Of a stretch of DNA of 64,000 nt, positions 1 to 8,089 are shown piece by piece; positions within the stretch are counted from its first letter, which is position 1, and the number at the start of each line of letters is the position of its first letter. The stretch spans positions 1 to 64,000 of the forward strand of contig NZ_FMZV01000011.1 of the NCBI RefSeq assembly GCF_900101475.1. The letters are read 5' to 3'. The stretch is from Ruegeria marina. Its GTDB lineage: Bacteria > Pseudomonadota > Alphaproteobacteria > Rhodobacterales > Rhodobacteraceae. Position numbers and translations under genes: made by a program. The notes beneath the pieces were generated by a model. The model saw only the letters and a program-made list of their open reading frames with translations. It made no database searches and had not been told where the DNA came from.

Positions 1-296
1 GGGCGCTTCTCGGTAGCCTGCCAAACGTCAAATGGCTGCTCGGAGATCGCGGCTATGACGCCGACTGGTTCAGGGAAGCGTTGAAAGACAAAGGCATACG
101 CGCCTGCATTCCCGGCCGGAAGCAACGCAAGACGCCGATCAAGTACGACAAGCGCCGCTACAAGCGGAGAAATCGTATCGAGATCATGTTCGGCAGGCTC
201 AAGGATTGGCGGCGTGTGGCGACCCGCTATGACCGATGCCCCGAGGTGTTCCTATCGGCCATCGCCCTCGCCGCGACCGTCATCTATTGGTTATGA
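1..296 (+). pseudogene. IS5-type transposase, C-terminal part (cut by window edge)
   Basis: An open frame runs from base 3 to the stop at 294-296 and continues off the left edge. It encodes the end of a DDE transposase of the IS5 superfamily: GDRGYDADWF contains the second Asp, and a basic stretch then leads to NRIEIMFGRLKDWRRVATRYD, with the catalytic Glu in RIEIMFGRLK. The final segment FLSAIALAATVIYWL is the usual tail of these proteins. The sequence just after the stop (about 297-315) probably holds the right terminal repeat. Because the left part lies outside the window, it cannot be said whether the element is intact. Confidence 0.85.
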
Positions 297-427
297 ATCC
301 TGACCCTAGCAGATGATCATACCATTCTCACTTAGTAGAATATGCAGGGTAACCACCAACTGGTGGAAAACGGGCATAGCGGACACAATCCTTCGGCCGG
401 ATGGCCTGCAAGCAAACAGATCGAGAT

Positions 428-880
428 TTAGCTACCTGGCAATTGGGCCTCGCCGATCTCGATGGCTTGACTTGGCCTGGTTGGGCTTTCTGTTTTTAAA
501 CCTGCGGCCAGAAGGGCGGCCATGCCGCCTTCAACATAAGCAACGTCGGTGAAGCCCATCTTCATCAGCAGATTTGCGGCCTTGGCGCCGCGATAGCAGG
601 GCGACATTCCGCATGTCGTCAGGATGCGGCGGCCGCGATCCTGTAGCTCGGGCGTCCGATAATCGTTGTCGGTGTCGGTGTCAGCCAGCCAGGCAATCGA
701 CCTGCCCGGTGCGTTGAACGCCTTTGTTCCAAGGCCGGTGACTGCGACCTCGGACTCGTCACGCACATCCACTAACAACGCGTTGGGGTTGGCCTCCAGT
801 TCAGCAATTGCTTTTTCGGCGCTGATGGATTGTGCCTGCGCCATTGCCTCCTTGGCCATTTGTAAAAAGGTCTGAGCCAT
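428..880 (-). CDS. Rhodanese-like domain protein
   Basis: A 150-residue single-domain rhodanese-type protein. The start at 880 is chosen because GGAAG lies just upstream; an in-frame extension would run into the ectoine synthase gene. LLVDVRDESEVAVTG (about 36-50) is the usual entry to the fold and AYVEGGMAAL (about 114-123) its exit. The expected active-site loop is odd: TTCGMSPCYRGAKAA has Cys90 and Cys95 before Arg97, so no simple Cys-x4-Arg loop is present. Sulfur transfer is therefore uncertain. It is the last gene of a minus-strand group with the EctC, DUF1059 and GFA genes (58-base gap to the EctC gene). Confidence 0.8.
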   Translation of the reverse strand: MAQTFLQMAKEAMAQAQSISAEKAIAELEANPNALLVDVRDESEVAVTGLGTKAFNAPGRSIAWLADTDTDNDYRTPELQDRGRRILTTCGMSPCYRGAKAANLLMKMGFTDVAYVEGGMAALLAAGLKTESPTRPSQAIEIGEAQLPGS

Positions 881-938
881 GGGTCTTCCTTTCGTTTGAT
901 AGTCGTCCATATGTCGGCGGCGTGAATTATGGACCGGA

Positions 939-1310
939 TCACAACGAGCCGTCTTCGTCATGCACCTCAGTGCCGGTCAGGGCCGGGAAAAAGGTGCAGA
1001 CGACGCGCGTGCGTTCTGTGATCCGGATGCGATGGCGGTCGTGGTTGTTCATGGCGTAAAGCGTTCCAGGCCGGATTTGGTGCACTTTGCCGCTGTTCAG
1101 TTCCTCCACCGTGCCGCTGCCTTCGAGGCAATAGCAGGCCTCAAGATGGTTCTTTTGCCAAAGGATCATTTCGAACCCGGCTTCCAAGATGCTGTCGGTC
1201 ACGGTGACGCCCATGCCATCTTCCGCATGCAAAAGGCGCATGGAATGCCTTTTGGCGCCGTGTGTCTCTCCCTTGGTGCCAAGCACATCCTCAAGAGTCT
1301 TGACGATCAT
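939..1310 (-). CDS. ectC: Ectoine synthase (EctC), solitary
   Basis: A 123-residue cupin of the L-ectoine synthase family, which closes N-gamma-acetyl-diaminobutyrate to ectoine. The family signatures NHLEACYCLEGSG and LTGTEVHDEDG are present. The residues I recall as iron ligands in EctC structures, Glu57, Tyr85 and His93, fall at exactly these positions here, as do Cys105 and Phe107. The usually conserved Trp21 is Arg. No ectA, ectB or ask_ect lies nearby; the neighbours are DUF1059, GFA and rhodanese genes. Solitary EctC proteins are known and can work on imported precursors or reverse the reaction, so ectoine production by this gene alone is not implied. The start follows the DUF1059 stop by 9 bases, suggesting one transcript. 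Confidence 0.85.
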   Translation of the reverse strand: MIVKTLEDVLGTKGETHGAKRHSMRLLHAEDGMGVTVTDSILEAGFEMILWQKNHLEACYCLEGSGTVEELNSGKVHQIRPGTLYAMNNHDRHRIRITERTRVVCTFFPALTGTEVHDEDGSL

Positions 1311-1319
1311 CGCCCCGGC

Positions 1320-1520
1320 TCACACGTCGACTTCGCGGATTAGCGTATCGAGGTAGTCGCGGGTCTCCTGATCCCAGTCGACAGGGTTTTCGCCATGGGC
1401 GATCCGGGCGTGGTGTCCCATCAATTGCCAGACTTCATCTTTGGTCTCGGCGGTGACACTGGCGGGGCAGGCTTCCATGCCTTCGCAGTCCCCGCACGCG
1501 TATGAATAGGCTTTTGTCAT
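1320..1520 (-). CDS. DUF1059 small protein
   Basis: A 66-residue protein with an N-terminal YACGDCEGMEACP stretch (three Cys, a possible metal site) followed by ASVTAETKDEVWQLMGHHARIAHG, which is the DUF1059 pattern. Its function is unknown. AAGGAAG sits upstream of the ATG. It lies 18 bases after the GFA gene and 9 bases before ectC, on the same strand, so it is probably co-transcribed. Confidence 0.85.
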   Translation of the reverse strand: MTKAYSYACGDCEGMEACPASVTAETKDEVWQLMGHHARIAHGENPVDWDQETRDYLDTLIREVDV

Positions 1521-1538
1521 TGTCTGTCTTCCTTGGAG

Positions 1539-1946
1539 TTAGTCGGGAAAACCGTCGTAGTTGCGCATGTCCTCGTTGAATCTCACCCAGTGAAGCCGCT
1601 CTTTCAGGTATACGTTCGACTCGGGCGTGATCGAGTTTGGGTCATCCAGCGATGCGATGGTTATCGCCACATCGTTCCAGCCTTCGCCGCGGAATGTGAG
1701 GGGAGAACCGCAGGTCCCGCAGAACCCCCGCCAGATGCCGGGGGAAGATTCATACTCGCTGATCGTTCCCTCGGTTACCGAGAAGTTTTTCGGATCGGAA
1801 CCGAACCAGGGAACATAGGCGCCGCCGGTCGCGCGGCGACAGTCGTCGCAGTGACATATCCCGGAATATGTGTGGTGCCCTACCATCCTGTAGCGGACCG
1901 AACCGCATCGGCATCCGCCTTCGTGAACTGGTGCAGTTACAGCCAT
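1539..1946 (-). CDS. GFA-family (CENP-V/GFA fold) zinc protein
   Basis: A 135-residue protein of the glutathione-dependent formaldehyde-activating (GFA) family. The zinc cysteines are clear: C12 and C14 in GCRCGSVRY, C31, C33 and C36 in CHCDDCRRATG, and C76 and C79 in FCGTCGSPL. Most family members are uncharacterised, and the name does not prove formaldehyde or glutathione binding. AGAGGAG lies ahead of the ATG. It is the first gene of the minus-strand set with DUF1059, ectC and rhodanese. The LysR gene starting at 2076 is divergent from it and is the obvious candidate regulator. Confidence 0.85.
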   Translation of the reverse strand: MAVTAPVHEGGCRCGSVRYRMVGHHTYSGICHCDDCRRATGGAYVPWFGSDPKNFSVTEGTISEYESSPGIWRGFCGTCGSPLTFRGEGWNDVAITIASLDDPNSITPESNVYLKERLHWVRFNEDMRNYDGFPD

Positions 1947-2075
1947 TCCGTATCACTCCTCTGAGTTTTTCTTGCATACCGACCGCGGCTGCAATCAAGT
2001 TTACCCTTGTGATATTGACGCAAATAACCAGAAATGCGACTTAGAAATTCATCCAAAACGTTAGGTGGGTCAACA

Positions 2076-2951
2076 GTGGATTGGCGATCAATGCCCTCTC
2101 TCAACGCACTCAGGGCGTTTTCGGCGTTGTCCGAAACCGGCTCTTACACCAAGGCCGGCGAGATGCTGAATGTCACCCATGCCGCCGTCATGCAGCAGAT
2201 CAAGGCGCTCGAAGCCTTCTTTGATGTGCAACTGGCCGCACGATCGGGGCGCGGTATCGCGCTTACGGACGAAGGCCGGATGCTGGCGCGTGATCTGGAG
2301 GCCGGCTTTCGCCAGATTGGCCACGGGGTGGAGGCGCTGACCAATCTTCAAGATGCACGCCCCTTGCACGTCACGATGTCCCCGGTCTTTGCGGTCAAGT
2401 GGCTGATGCCTCGGCTGAACGATTTCCAAGCCCATCACCCCGAGGTGACATTGCTGCTCAATCCCAATGGAAAGATTGTTGATCTGGACAAGGACGGAAT
2501 GGATGTGGCTATCCGCTATAGCCGGCTTGAGACACTGCCGAAGGACGCCAACATTCTTTTGGTTCTCGACCTGGTGGTCGTCGGGACACCCGAGCTGGTC
2601 AGCGGCGTGAATGCAACCAGCCCCGCCGACCTTGTGCATCAGCCCTGGCTTATGGAACTTGGCACGCGCGAGGTTCCAGACTGGTTCGACCGGTACGGTG
2701 TCAAACTGGACCGTCCCCTGATGATTTCACAGATGCCGGGCAATCTGATTATGGATGCAGTCAAGAGAAGTGACGGCATCACCTATACGGCCCGGCAGTG
2801 GGTTCATGAGGAAATCCGGTCAGGCGAACTTGTGGAGTTGTTTCCCGAAGAAAAGGCCGGGGTTTTCTTTATCCATACGCGACCCGGCGACAAGCGGCCC
2901 CCGGTTCGGAAGTTTGTAAACTGGCTGCGAAGCCAATCAAATCAATCCTGA
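2076..2951 (+). CDS. LysR-family regulator, GcvA-like
   Basis: A 291-residue LysR protein. I start it at the GTG at 2076, giving MDWRSMPSLNALRAF, because AGGTGGG lies just upstream and this N-terminus is typical of the GcvA-like group in Rhodobacterales; an ATG at 2091 is possible. The winged HTH is TGSYTKAGEMLNVTHAAVMQQIKALE (about 21-46), and the rest is a type-2 periplasmic-binding effector domain. It is divergent from the GFA-DUF1059-ectC-rhodanese group. Its 3' end overlaps the convergent LysR gene by 15 bases. The effector is unknown. Confidence 0.88.
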   Translation: MDWRSMPSLNALRAFSALSETGSYTKAGEMLNVTHAAVMQQIKALEAFFDVQLAARSGRGIALTDEGRMLARDLEAGFRQIGHGVEALTNLQDARPLHVTMSPVFAVKWLMPRLNDFQAHHPEVTLLLNPNGKIVDLDKDGMDVAIRYSRLETLPKDANILLVLDLVVVGTPELVSGVNATSPADLVHQPWLMELGTREVPDWFDRYGVKLDRPLMISQMPGNLIMDAVKRSDGITYTARQWVHEEIRSGELVELFPEEKAGVFFIHTRPGDKRPPVRKFVNWLRSQSNQS

Positions 2952-3830
2952 TACGCGGCCCCTCAGCCAATCCCCGAACGCGGTCAGACGCGGGTCGCGA
3001 AACGGGCCTTCGGGCACGGCCAGATGAATGCCGCGATCCAGGGTGATCTGTGTCTCGGACAGGCAAACGAGCGAGCCATTGGCAAGCTCGTTGCGGATTA
3101 GCGGCAAATCGGCAAGCGCAACCGCGTTTCCGGCAAGGGCGAAATCCAGCGCCAGGGCGCGCTGGTCGTGCCGGGACATGCTGCAATCGTCGGGCAGGGC
3201 CTGTCCCGCGGCCTTGAACCACTGGCTCCAATAACGTTCCTGCCCGGCCACCGCGGCCAGCGGCAGGCGGGCGATCTGCGCCGGCGTCATCGGCAAATCA
3301 AGATCGCGCACCATTGCCGGTGAAGCCACCGGCGCTACCCGGTCCAGGTGCAGCAGTTGCATATGCGCGCCGGGGCGGTCGCCCAGCCCATAGCGCAGCG
3401 CACCATCCAGATCGCGCGCGGCGAAATCCGCGATGTCATAGCTCAGGTCCAGTTCCACGTTTAGGCCGGGACAAGCAGCATAAAACTCGTCCACATAGGG
3501 CAGTATCATCCGGTTCGCATAGAATGGCGTTACCGATATCCGAATGGTTCCGGTCATCACCTGCGCCCTGAAACGCGCTGAGGCCGCCGCCACCTGATCA
3601 AGCGCTTGTCCCAGCGATGCCGCCAAAACAGCTGCCTCGTCGGTCAGCGCGACTTGCCGATTCATCCGGTGAAACAAACGGGCACCAAAATGCTCTTCCA
3701 GAGCTTTGATCTGATGGCTAATCGCGGCTTGCGTGACCGACAATTCATCAGCAGCCCGTTTGAAGCTCAGATGACGCGATGCTGCCTCAAAGGCGCGCAG
3801 ATGTTTTAGATTTGGCAAGCGTCTGGTCAT
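2937..3830 (-). CDS. LysR-family regulator, GcvA-like
   Basis: A 297-residue LysR protein starting MTRRLPNLKHLRAFEAASRHLSFKRAADELSVTQAAISHQIKALEEHFG as the HTH. The effector-binding domain follows from about residue 90. It is divergent from the alpha/beta hydrolase starting at 3944, with a 113-base gap that should hold both promoters, so the hydrolase is its likely target. It converges with and overlaps the preceding LysR gene by 15 bases. The ligand cannot be read from the sequence. Confidence 0.88.
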   Translation of the reverse strand: MTRRLPNLKHLRAFEAASRHLSFKRAADELSVTQAAISHQIKALEEHFGARLFHRMNRQVALTDEAAVLAASLGQALDQVAAASARFRAQVMTGTIRISVTPFYANRMILPYVDEFYAACPGLNVELDLSYDIADFAARDLDGALRYGLGDRPGAHMQLLHLDRVAPVASPAMVRDLDLPMTPAQIARLPLAAVAGQERYWSQWFKAAGQALPDDCSMSRHDQRALALDFALAGNAVALADLPLIRNELANGSLVCLSETQITLDRGIHLAVPEGPFRDPRLTAFGDWLRGRVSGLI

Positions 3831-3943
3831 GGCATCGCTTTAGAAAAACTTATCGATACTATGAATTCTTGTCGTTTGTCGTCAATCCAAGCCGCATGCC
3901 AACGTCGGTCAGAAAACATGTGATCTGGATGCGAGGACCGAAC

Positions 3944-4750
3944 ATGAAAAGCTTCTACCTTGAAAACCACAATGCCTTCATGCGCTATCTGGAAACACCC
4001 CAGGAAGGGCCGGTGATCGTCTACCTGCCGGCGATCAGCTTTTCGGCGGTGGCCTCGTTTTTCGAGGTGGTGACACATCCAGACATGCCCCGGCACCGGG
4101 CGCTGCTTGTCGACTACCTCGGCTCGGGCGCTAGCGATCACCCCAACGGGTTCGACTATTCGCTTGAAGGTCACGCGGCTTGCATCGCCGCGCTGCTGGA
4201 TGGCGCCGCGTGCCGAGGGGCCACCGTTATGGGCCATTCCATGGGCGGATCGGTTGCCATTCACCTTGCCACCACCCGTCCGGATCTGGTTGGCAACCTG
4301 ATCGTCGGCGAAGGCAACGTGACCGCAGGTGGTGGAGGACTGGTCCGCCAGATCGTCGCGCATGACGAGGCGGCGTTCGTCGAGAAGGCTTTCCCGAAGA
4401 TGCAGGCCGAGATTTTCGCCAGAGCCCGCGACGGAGATGTCATCGGCATCCGCCGCAACAATGTCTGGAAGCATATCAGCGCAATGGGGCTCTATCGCAA
4501 TGCCCAGGCCTTGAACAATGTTCCCGACAGCATGCTGGATCATCTCATGGCCCTGCCCATGAAACGAACCTTTGTCTACGGTGAAAAGACCCTGCCTGCC
4601 GCATCAGATGCCGTCGGCCCGGACACGCCATTACCGGAGCTTTTGCGTGCGAACGGCGTCAATGTTGAAGTCGTTCCCGGTGCCGGGCACGGCCAGATGT
4701 TCGACAACCTTGACGGCTTCGTCGACATGTTGGCCAAAGTCGCTTTCTGA
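3944..4750 (+). CDS. Alpha/beta-fold hydrolase
   Basis: A 268-residue alpha/beta hydrolase. The ATG at 3944 is chosen because GAGGA lies 7 bases before it; in-frame ATGs at 3896 and 3929 lack this. The nucleophile elbow is GHSMGG (Ser99). The oxyanion/strand region is VIVYLPAISF, the acid strand region carries FVYGEKTLPAASDA, and the histidine is in VPGAGHGQMFDN near the end. The substrate is unknown. The divergent LysR gene is the probable regulator. No other enzyme gene is linked on this strand. Confidence 0.8.
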   Translation: MKSFYLENHNAFMRYLETPQEGPVIVYLPAISFSAVASFFEVVTHPDMPRHRALLVDYLGSGASDHPNGFDYSLEGHAACIAALLDGAACRGATVMGHSMGGSVAIHLATTRPDLVGNLIVGEGNVTAGGGGLVRQIVAHDEAAFVEKAFPKMQAEIFARARDGDVIGIRRNNVWKHISAMGLYRNAQALNNVPDSMLDHLMALPMKRTFVYGEKTLPAASDAVGPDTPLPELLRANGVNVEVVPGAGHGQMFDNLDGFVDMLAKVAF

Positions 4751-5002
4751 GCTCATTGGCAGTTTGACCTGGAGCCACGGGACTGCAAAAGGTACACCCG
4801 AGACGGTTTTTGTTAACCCAATTTGCGGACAGCAACCCTTCGCCCGTTTTCCACGATTTACTGTTCCGTCCGCAGACCTCCGGTTCGCAAAGTGCCCGAT
4901 TTCGCGCTTGCAGCGAACGACAGGTTCAACGGGCCGCGCCGCAACATCGAGACAACATAGCGGAGGTCGTCTGTGGGCTGTCCTCGAAGACGGCCCATGT
5001 CT
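4751..5002. other. Non-coding stretch between hydrolase and recombinase
   Basis: No convincing gene is seen. The sequence near the end of this stretch contains short GC-rich runs next to the recombinase 3' end, as expected for a recombination flank, but no clear attachment-site repeat could be identified by eye. Confidence 0.4.
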
Positions 5003-5635
5003 TTAGATTTCAACGGCCTCTGAGATCGCCAACGCATCTTCGAGTTCGACGCCAAGGTATCGAACGGTGCTATCCTTCTTCGTATGGCCAAGTAAAAGTT
5101 GCACCGCACGCAGGTTGCCCGTCTTGCGATAAATGTGTGCAACCTTGGTTCGTCTTATAGAATGGGTTCCGAACGATGTGGGATCGAGCCCAATAGATTT
5201 AACCCGTTCACGGACAAGCCGTGCATATTGCCGGGTCGAAATATGCAGTCGCTCGTGAAACCGACCGGGCCAAAGGTGCTCCGAACCAATCATCAGCGGT
5301 TCCTCCATCCATCGCAGAATTGATTTGTGCGTGCCCTCGGTAATCTCAAACCGCACGGGTCGCTGGGTCTTGTTTTGGATGATCGAAGCCCGTTCCTTGA
5401 CCTGACCCGAGGCGTAGAGGTCCGCGACGTTCAGTTTCACCAGAACGCAACCGCGAAGCTTGCTGTCGATGGCAAGATTGAACAAAGCCAAATCGCGATG
5501 GTTCTCTGCGATTTCCAGACGCACGCGGATGGCCCGAACATGCTTTGGCATCAAAGGACGTTTCTGTCCGACGACGCGCCCTTTGTTCCAGGCAGGTCGA
5601 CAAGCGCGAATGGCCGGAAAGTTTGTAATGGTCAT
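5003..5635 (-). CDS. Tyrosine recombinase / phage-type integrase
   Basis: A 210-residue tyrosine recombinase, short for the family and essentially only the catalytic domain. The start at 5635 follows AGGAGG and gives MTITNFPAIRACRPAWNKG. Visible catalytic residues are Arg61 (SKLRG), Lys89 (NKTQ), His158 and Arg161 (GTHSIRRTK), His184 (LLGHTKKDST) and the nucleophile Tyr193 (VRYLG). Such small recombinases are common in Rhodobacterales accessory regions. No tRNA or phage gene is adjacent. It may be a relic of an integrated element or a free-standing recombinase. Confidence 0.85.
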   Translation of the reverse strand: MTITNFPAIRACRPAWNKGRVVGQKRPLMPKHVRAIRVRLEIAENHRDLALFNLAIDSKLRGCVLVKLNVADLYASGQVKERASIIQNKTQRPVRFEITEGTHKSILRWMEEPLMIGSEHLWPGRFHERLHISTRQYARLVRERVKSIGLDPTSFGTHSIRRTKVAHIYRKTGNLRAVQLLLGHTKKDSTVRYLGVELEDALAISEAVEI

Positions 5636-5932
5636 GGTGGTTCCTCCTGTCCGCCACGATCCATCGCAGCGCCAACCAGACATCGGCGGAGGTAGGATAT
5701 CATGCTCATATGCGTGTGCGGAGAAAGTCAGGAACGAGCCCAAACCGACCAAAATGTCTCGGGATAGCGGCTGTCTTGTGTGGGTGGTTCGTGAATCGCA
5801 AGGCTCTTCTGAGTTGAGTAGAACAACTGCCAGATGCGGGCGTGTATCCGGCCGGTTTGCACGGCGCGCGCGACCTCTGGCCCTAATGCCACGTCGCATT
5901 CGTCTCACCCGAGAAGGTTCCCGCCTCGCAAT
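5636..5932. other. Non-coding stretch upstream of recombinase
   Basis: Nothing recognisable is seen apart from the recombinase ribosome-binding site at the left end. Short open frames exist on both strands, but none resembles a known protein. The boundary of the long minus-strand catabolic operon lies at its right end. Confidence 0.4.
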
Positions 5933-7111
5933 TCAGCACTGCGCAGCATCGGAGGTTGTCACGCAGTCGCCTGCTATATCCGACACCTTGGTCACGCCAC
6001 ACAGGGCCATCGCACTCTTGAATTCATTGCGATAGGCATTGAGCAGGCCGGCCACGCCGGCCTCGCCCCGTGCGGCCATCGCGAAGGCCCATGACCTGCC
6101 GATCAGAACACCATTCGCTCCAAGCGCCCGGGCGCGGAAAACATCCAGCCCGCTGCGCACGCCGCTATCCATCAGAACCTCGGTCTTGTCGCCGACGCTC
6201 TCGACGACCTGTGGAAGCACCGAAATGCTGGAGGCCACCCCGTCGAGCTGCCGTCCGCCATGGTTCGACACGATCACCGCATCCGCTCCGGCAGTCACGG
6301 CCGCGGTGGCATCCTCGACCGAGAGGACGCCCTTGATGATCAGTTTGCCCTTCCAGACACCGCGTAGCCATTCGATGTCCTTCCACGTCACCGAGGCGTC
6401 AAACTGGCTGCCGACCCATTCGCGATACTGGGTTGGGTCCGTGGCGGCGGGAACATAAGAGGCGAGATTGCCGAAGGTGTGCGGCTTGCCCTTCAGTCCG
6501 ACATCCACAACCCAGCCCGGATGCGACAGATAGGAAAGCGGTCCGGCGCGAAATTTTCCCCAGGCGCTTGCACCGCCCGCGATCCCGTTGCGCACGTCGC
6601 GGTAGCGTTCGCCAACCACGGCCAGATCGACGGTAAAGACAAGCGTACGCACACCGACGCCCCAGGCGCGGTCGAGGATTTCCGTCACGATGCCGCGGTC
6701 GCGCAGCATGTACAGCTGGAACCAGAACGGTTTGTCCGAAACCGCGGCGATCTCCTCGAGCGAGCAGATCGACACCGTCGAGAGCGTAAAGGGCACCCCG
6801 GCTGCATCCGCCGCGCGCTTGGCCTGCACCTCGGCCCGGCGGGCCAGCATGCCCCCCATCCCGACAGGGGCCAGGGCGACAGGCATCGCGCTCTGCTGGC
6901 CTGCCAGCGTGGTGGCGGTCTCAACCTCCGAGACATCCCGCATCACGCGTTGCTTGGGCACGATTTTCGAGAAGTCAGCGGTGTTTTTCGCCAGCGTGGT
7001 TTCACCAAAAGCGCCGCCATCAACATAGTCGAACAGGAAGCGCGGCAGCTTGCGCTCGGCGATGCGCCGATAGTCGTCGGTCGAGACGGGAACAAGGTTC
7101 ATTGTGGGCAT
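5933..7111 (-). CDS. lldD: FMN-dependent L-2-hydroxyacid oxidase/dehydrogenase (LldD type)
   Basis: A 392-residue FMN alpha-hydroxyacid dehydrogenase, the L-lactate dehydrogenase/glycolate oxidase family, which oxidises an L-2-hydroxy acid to a 2-oxo acid. The active-site signature SNHGGRQLDG (about 278-287) contains the catalytic His and Arg. The N-terminal RKLPRFLFDYVDGGA and the phosphate-binding end DSGVRSGLDVFRARALGA are also typical. AAGGAG precedes the ATG. It is the last gene of the long minus-strand operon (18591 to 5933). The substrate may be L-lactate, but the context (dihydroxyacid dehydratase, leucine-type dehydrogenase, indolepyruvate oxidoreductase) suggests a branched or aromatic 2-hydroxy acid. 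Confidence 0.88.
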   Translation of the reverse strand: MPTMNLVPVSTDDYRRIAERKLPRFLFDYVDGGAFGETTLAKNTADFSKIVPKQRVMRDVSEVETATTLAGQQSAMPVALAPVGMGGMLARRAEVQAKRAADAAGVPFTLSTVSICSLEEIAAVSDKPFWFQLYMLRDRGIVTEILDRAWGVGVRTLVFTVDLAVVGERYRDVRNGIAGGASAWGKFRAGPLSYLSHPGWVVDVGLKGKPHTFGNLASYVPAATDPTQYREWVGSQFDASVTWKDIEWLRGVWKGKLIIKGVLSVEDATAAVTAGADAVIVSNHGGRQLDGVASSISVLPQVVESVGDKTEVLMDSGVRSGLDVFRARALGANGVLIGRSWAFAMAARGEAGVAGLLNAYRNEFKSAMALCGVTKVSDIAGDCVTTSDAAQC

Positions 7112-7141
7112 GGGGGCTCCTTCAGAATTCTTGCCGACGGG

Positions 7142-8083
7142 TCAGCCGGTTTTTACCGGTGTGAGGACGCTACCACTTTCCAGAAACGAAACGACATTCC
7201 CGAGCACACATTGCGCCATATCCATCCGACAGGCTGCCGTTGCGCTGCCGATATGGGGCGTCAACAGCACGTCTTGCCGCTCCATGAGGGCGGGAAGCAC
7301 CTGTGGCTCGCCGGCAAAAACATCGAGCCCCGCAGCCCCGAGATGGCCGGCCTCCAGCGCGTCGCAGAGGGCCTCTTCATCCACGATGCCACCGCGCGCG
7401 GTGTTGACCAGTACGGCGCCCTTGCGCATCTGCCGGATCCGCTCGGCATTGATCAGATTGCGCGTAGCCGGGACGAGCGCGGTATGCACCGAGACAAAAT
7501 CGCTTTGGCCCAGCAGCGCCGCGAGGTCGGGCACGAAAGTTGCACCAAGAGCTGTTTCCGCGTCCTCGCGGCGGGTGCGGTTCCAGTAGAGCACCTCCAT
7601 CCCGAAGCCCTTGGCCCTCCGCCCGACGGCCTGCGCGATGGGGCCGAAGCCCACCAGCCCGAGGGCCTGGCCATGCACGCGGATGCCAAGCGCGGGCGGG
7701 GCCTCTCCGGCTGACCATTTCCCAGCCCGCAGATAGCGTTCATTCTCCCCCACGCGCCGCGCCGCGCCAAGGATCAGCGCAAAGGCAAGATCGGCGGTAT
7801 CTTCGGCCACTACCGGGGTATTCGAAACCACAATCCCGCGGGCCGCCGCTGCGGCCAGGTCGATATTGTCGACACCCACGCCGAAATTCGCGATCAGGCG
7901 CTGGCCTTCCGGCATTCCGGCGATGAACGCGCCATCGACTGGATCAATCGCGGTCGAGATATGCGCGAGCGCCTCGGCCGGGATGTCGGCGGCGGAGGAC
8001 ACAGGAACAAATTCCACAGCCTCGCCGCCCGCCTCTATTTGAGGCAGGGGCAAGGGGCGGGACAGGGTGACAATCTTGGTCAT
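7142..8083 (-). CDS. D-isomer-specific 2-hydroxyacid dehydrogenase
   Basis: A 313-residue NAD(P)-dependent dehydrogenase of the glyoxylate/hydroxypyruvate reductase group. The cofactor loop is GLVGFGPIAQAVGRRAKGFG. The catalytic Arg is in NTARGGIVDEEAL, the Glu in GLDVFAGEP and the His in LTPHIGSATAACR. It interconverts a D-2-hydroxy acid and the 2-oxo acid, so it complements the L-specific flavoenzyme 30 bases downstream. It lies 6 bases after the ilvD-type gene, in the same operon. Exact substrate unknown. Confidence 0.87.
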   Translation of the reverse strand: MTKIVTLSRPLPLPQIEAGGEAVEFVPVSSAADIPAEALAHISTAIDPVDGAFIAGMPEGQRLIANFGVGVDNIDLAAAAARGIVVSNTPVVAEDTADLAFALILGAARRVGENERYLRAGKWSAGEAPPALGIRVHGQALGLVGFGPIAQAVGRRAKGFGMEVLYWNRTRREDAETALGATFVPDLAALLGQSDFVSVHTALVPATRNLINAERIRQMRKGAVLVNTARGGIVDEEALCDALEAGHLGAAGLDVFAGEPQVLPALMERQDVLLTPHIGSATAACRMDMAQCVLGNVVSFLESGSVLTPVKTG

Positions 8084-8089
8084 GGTGTT

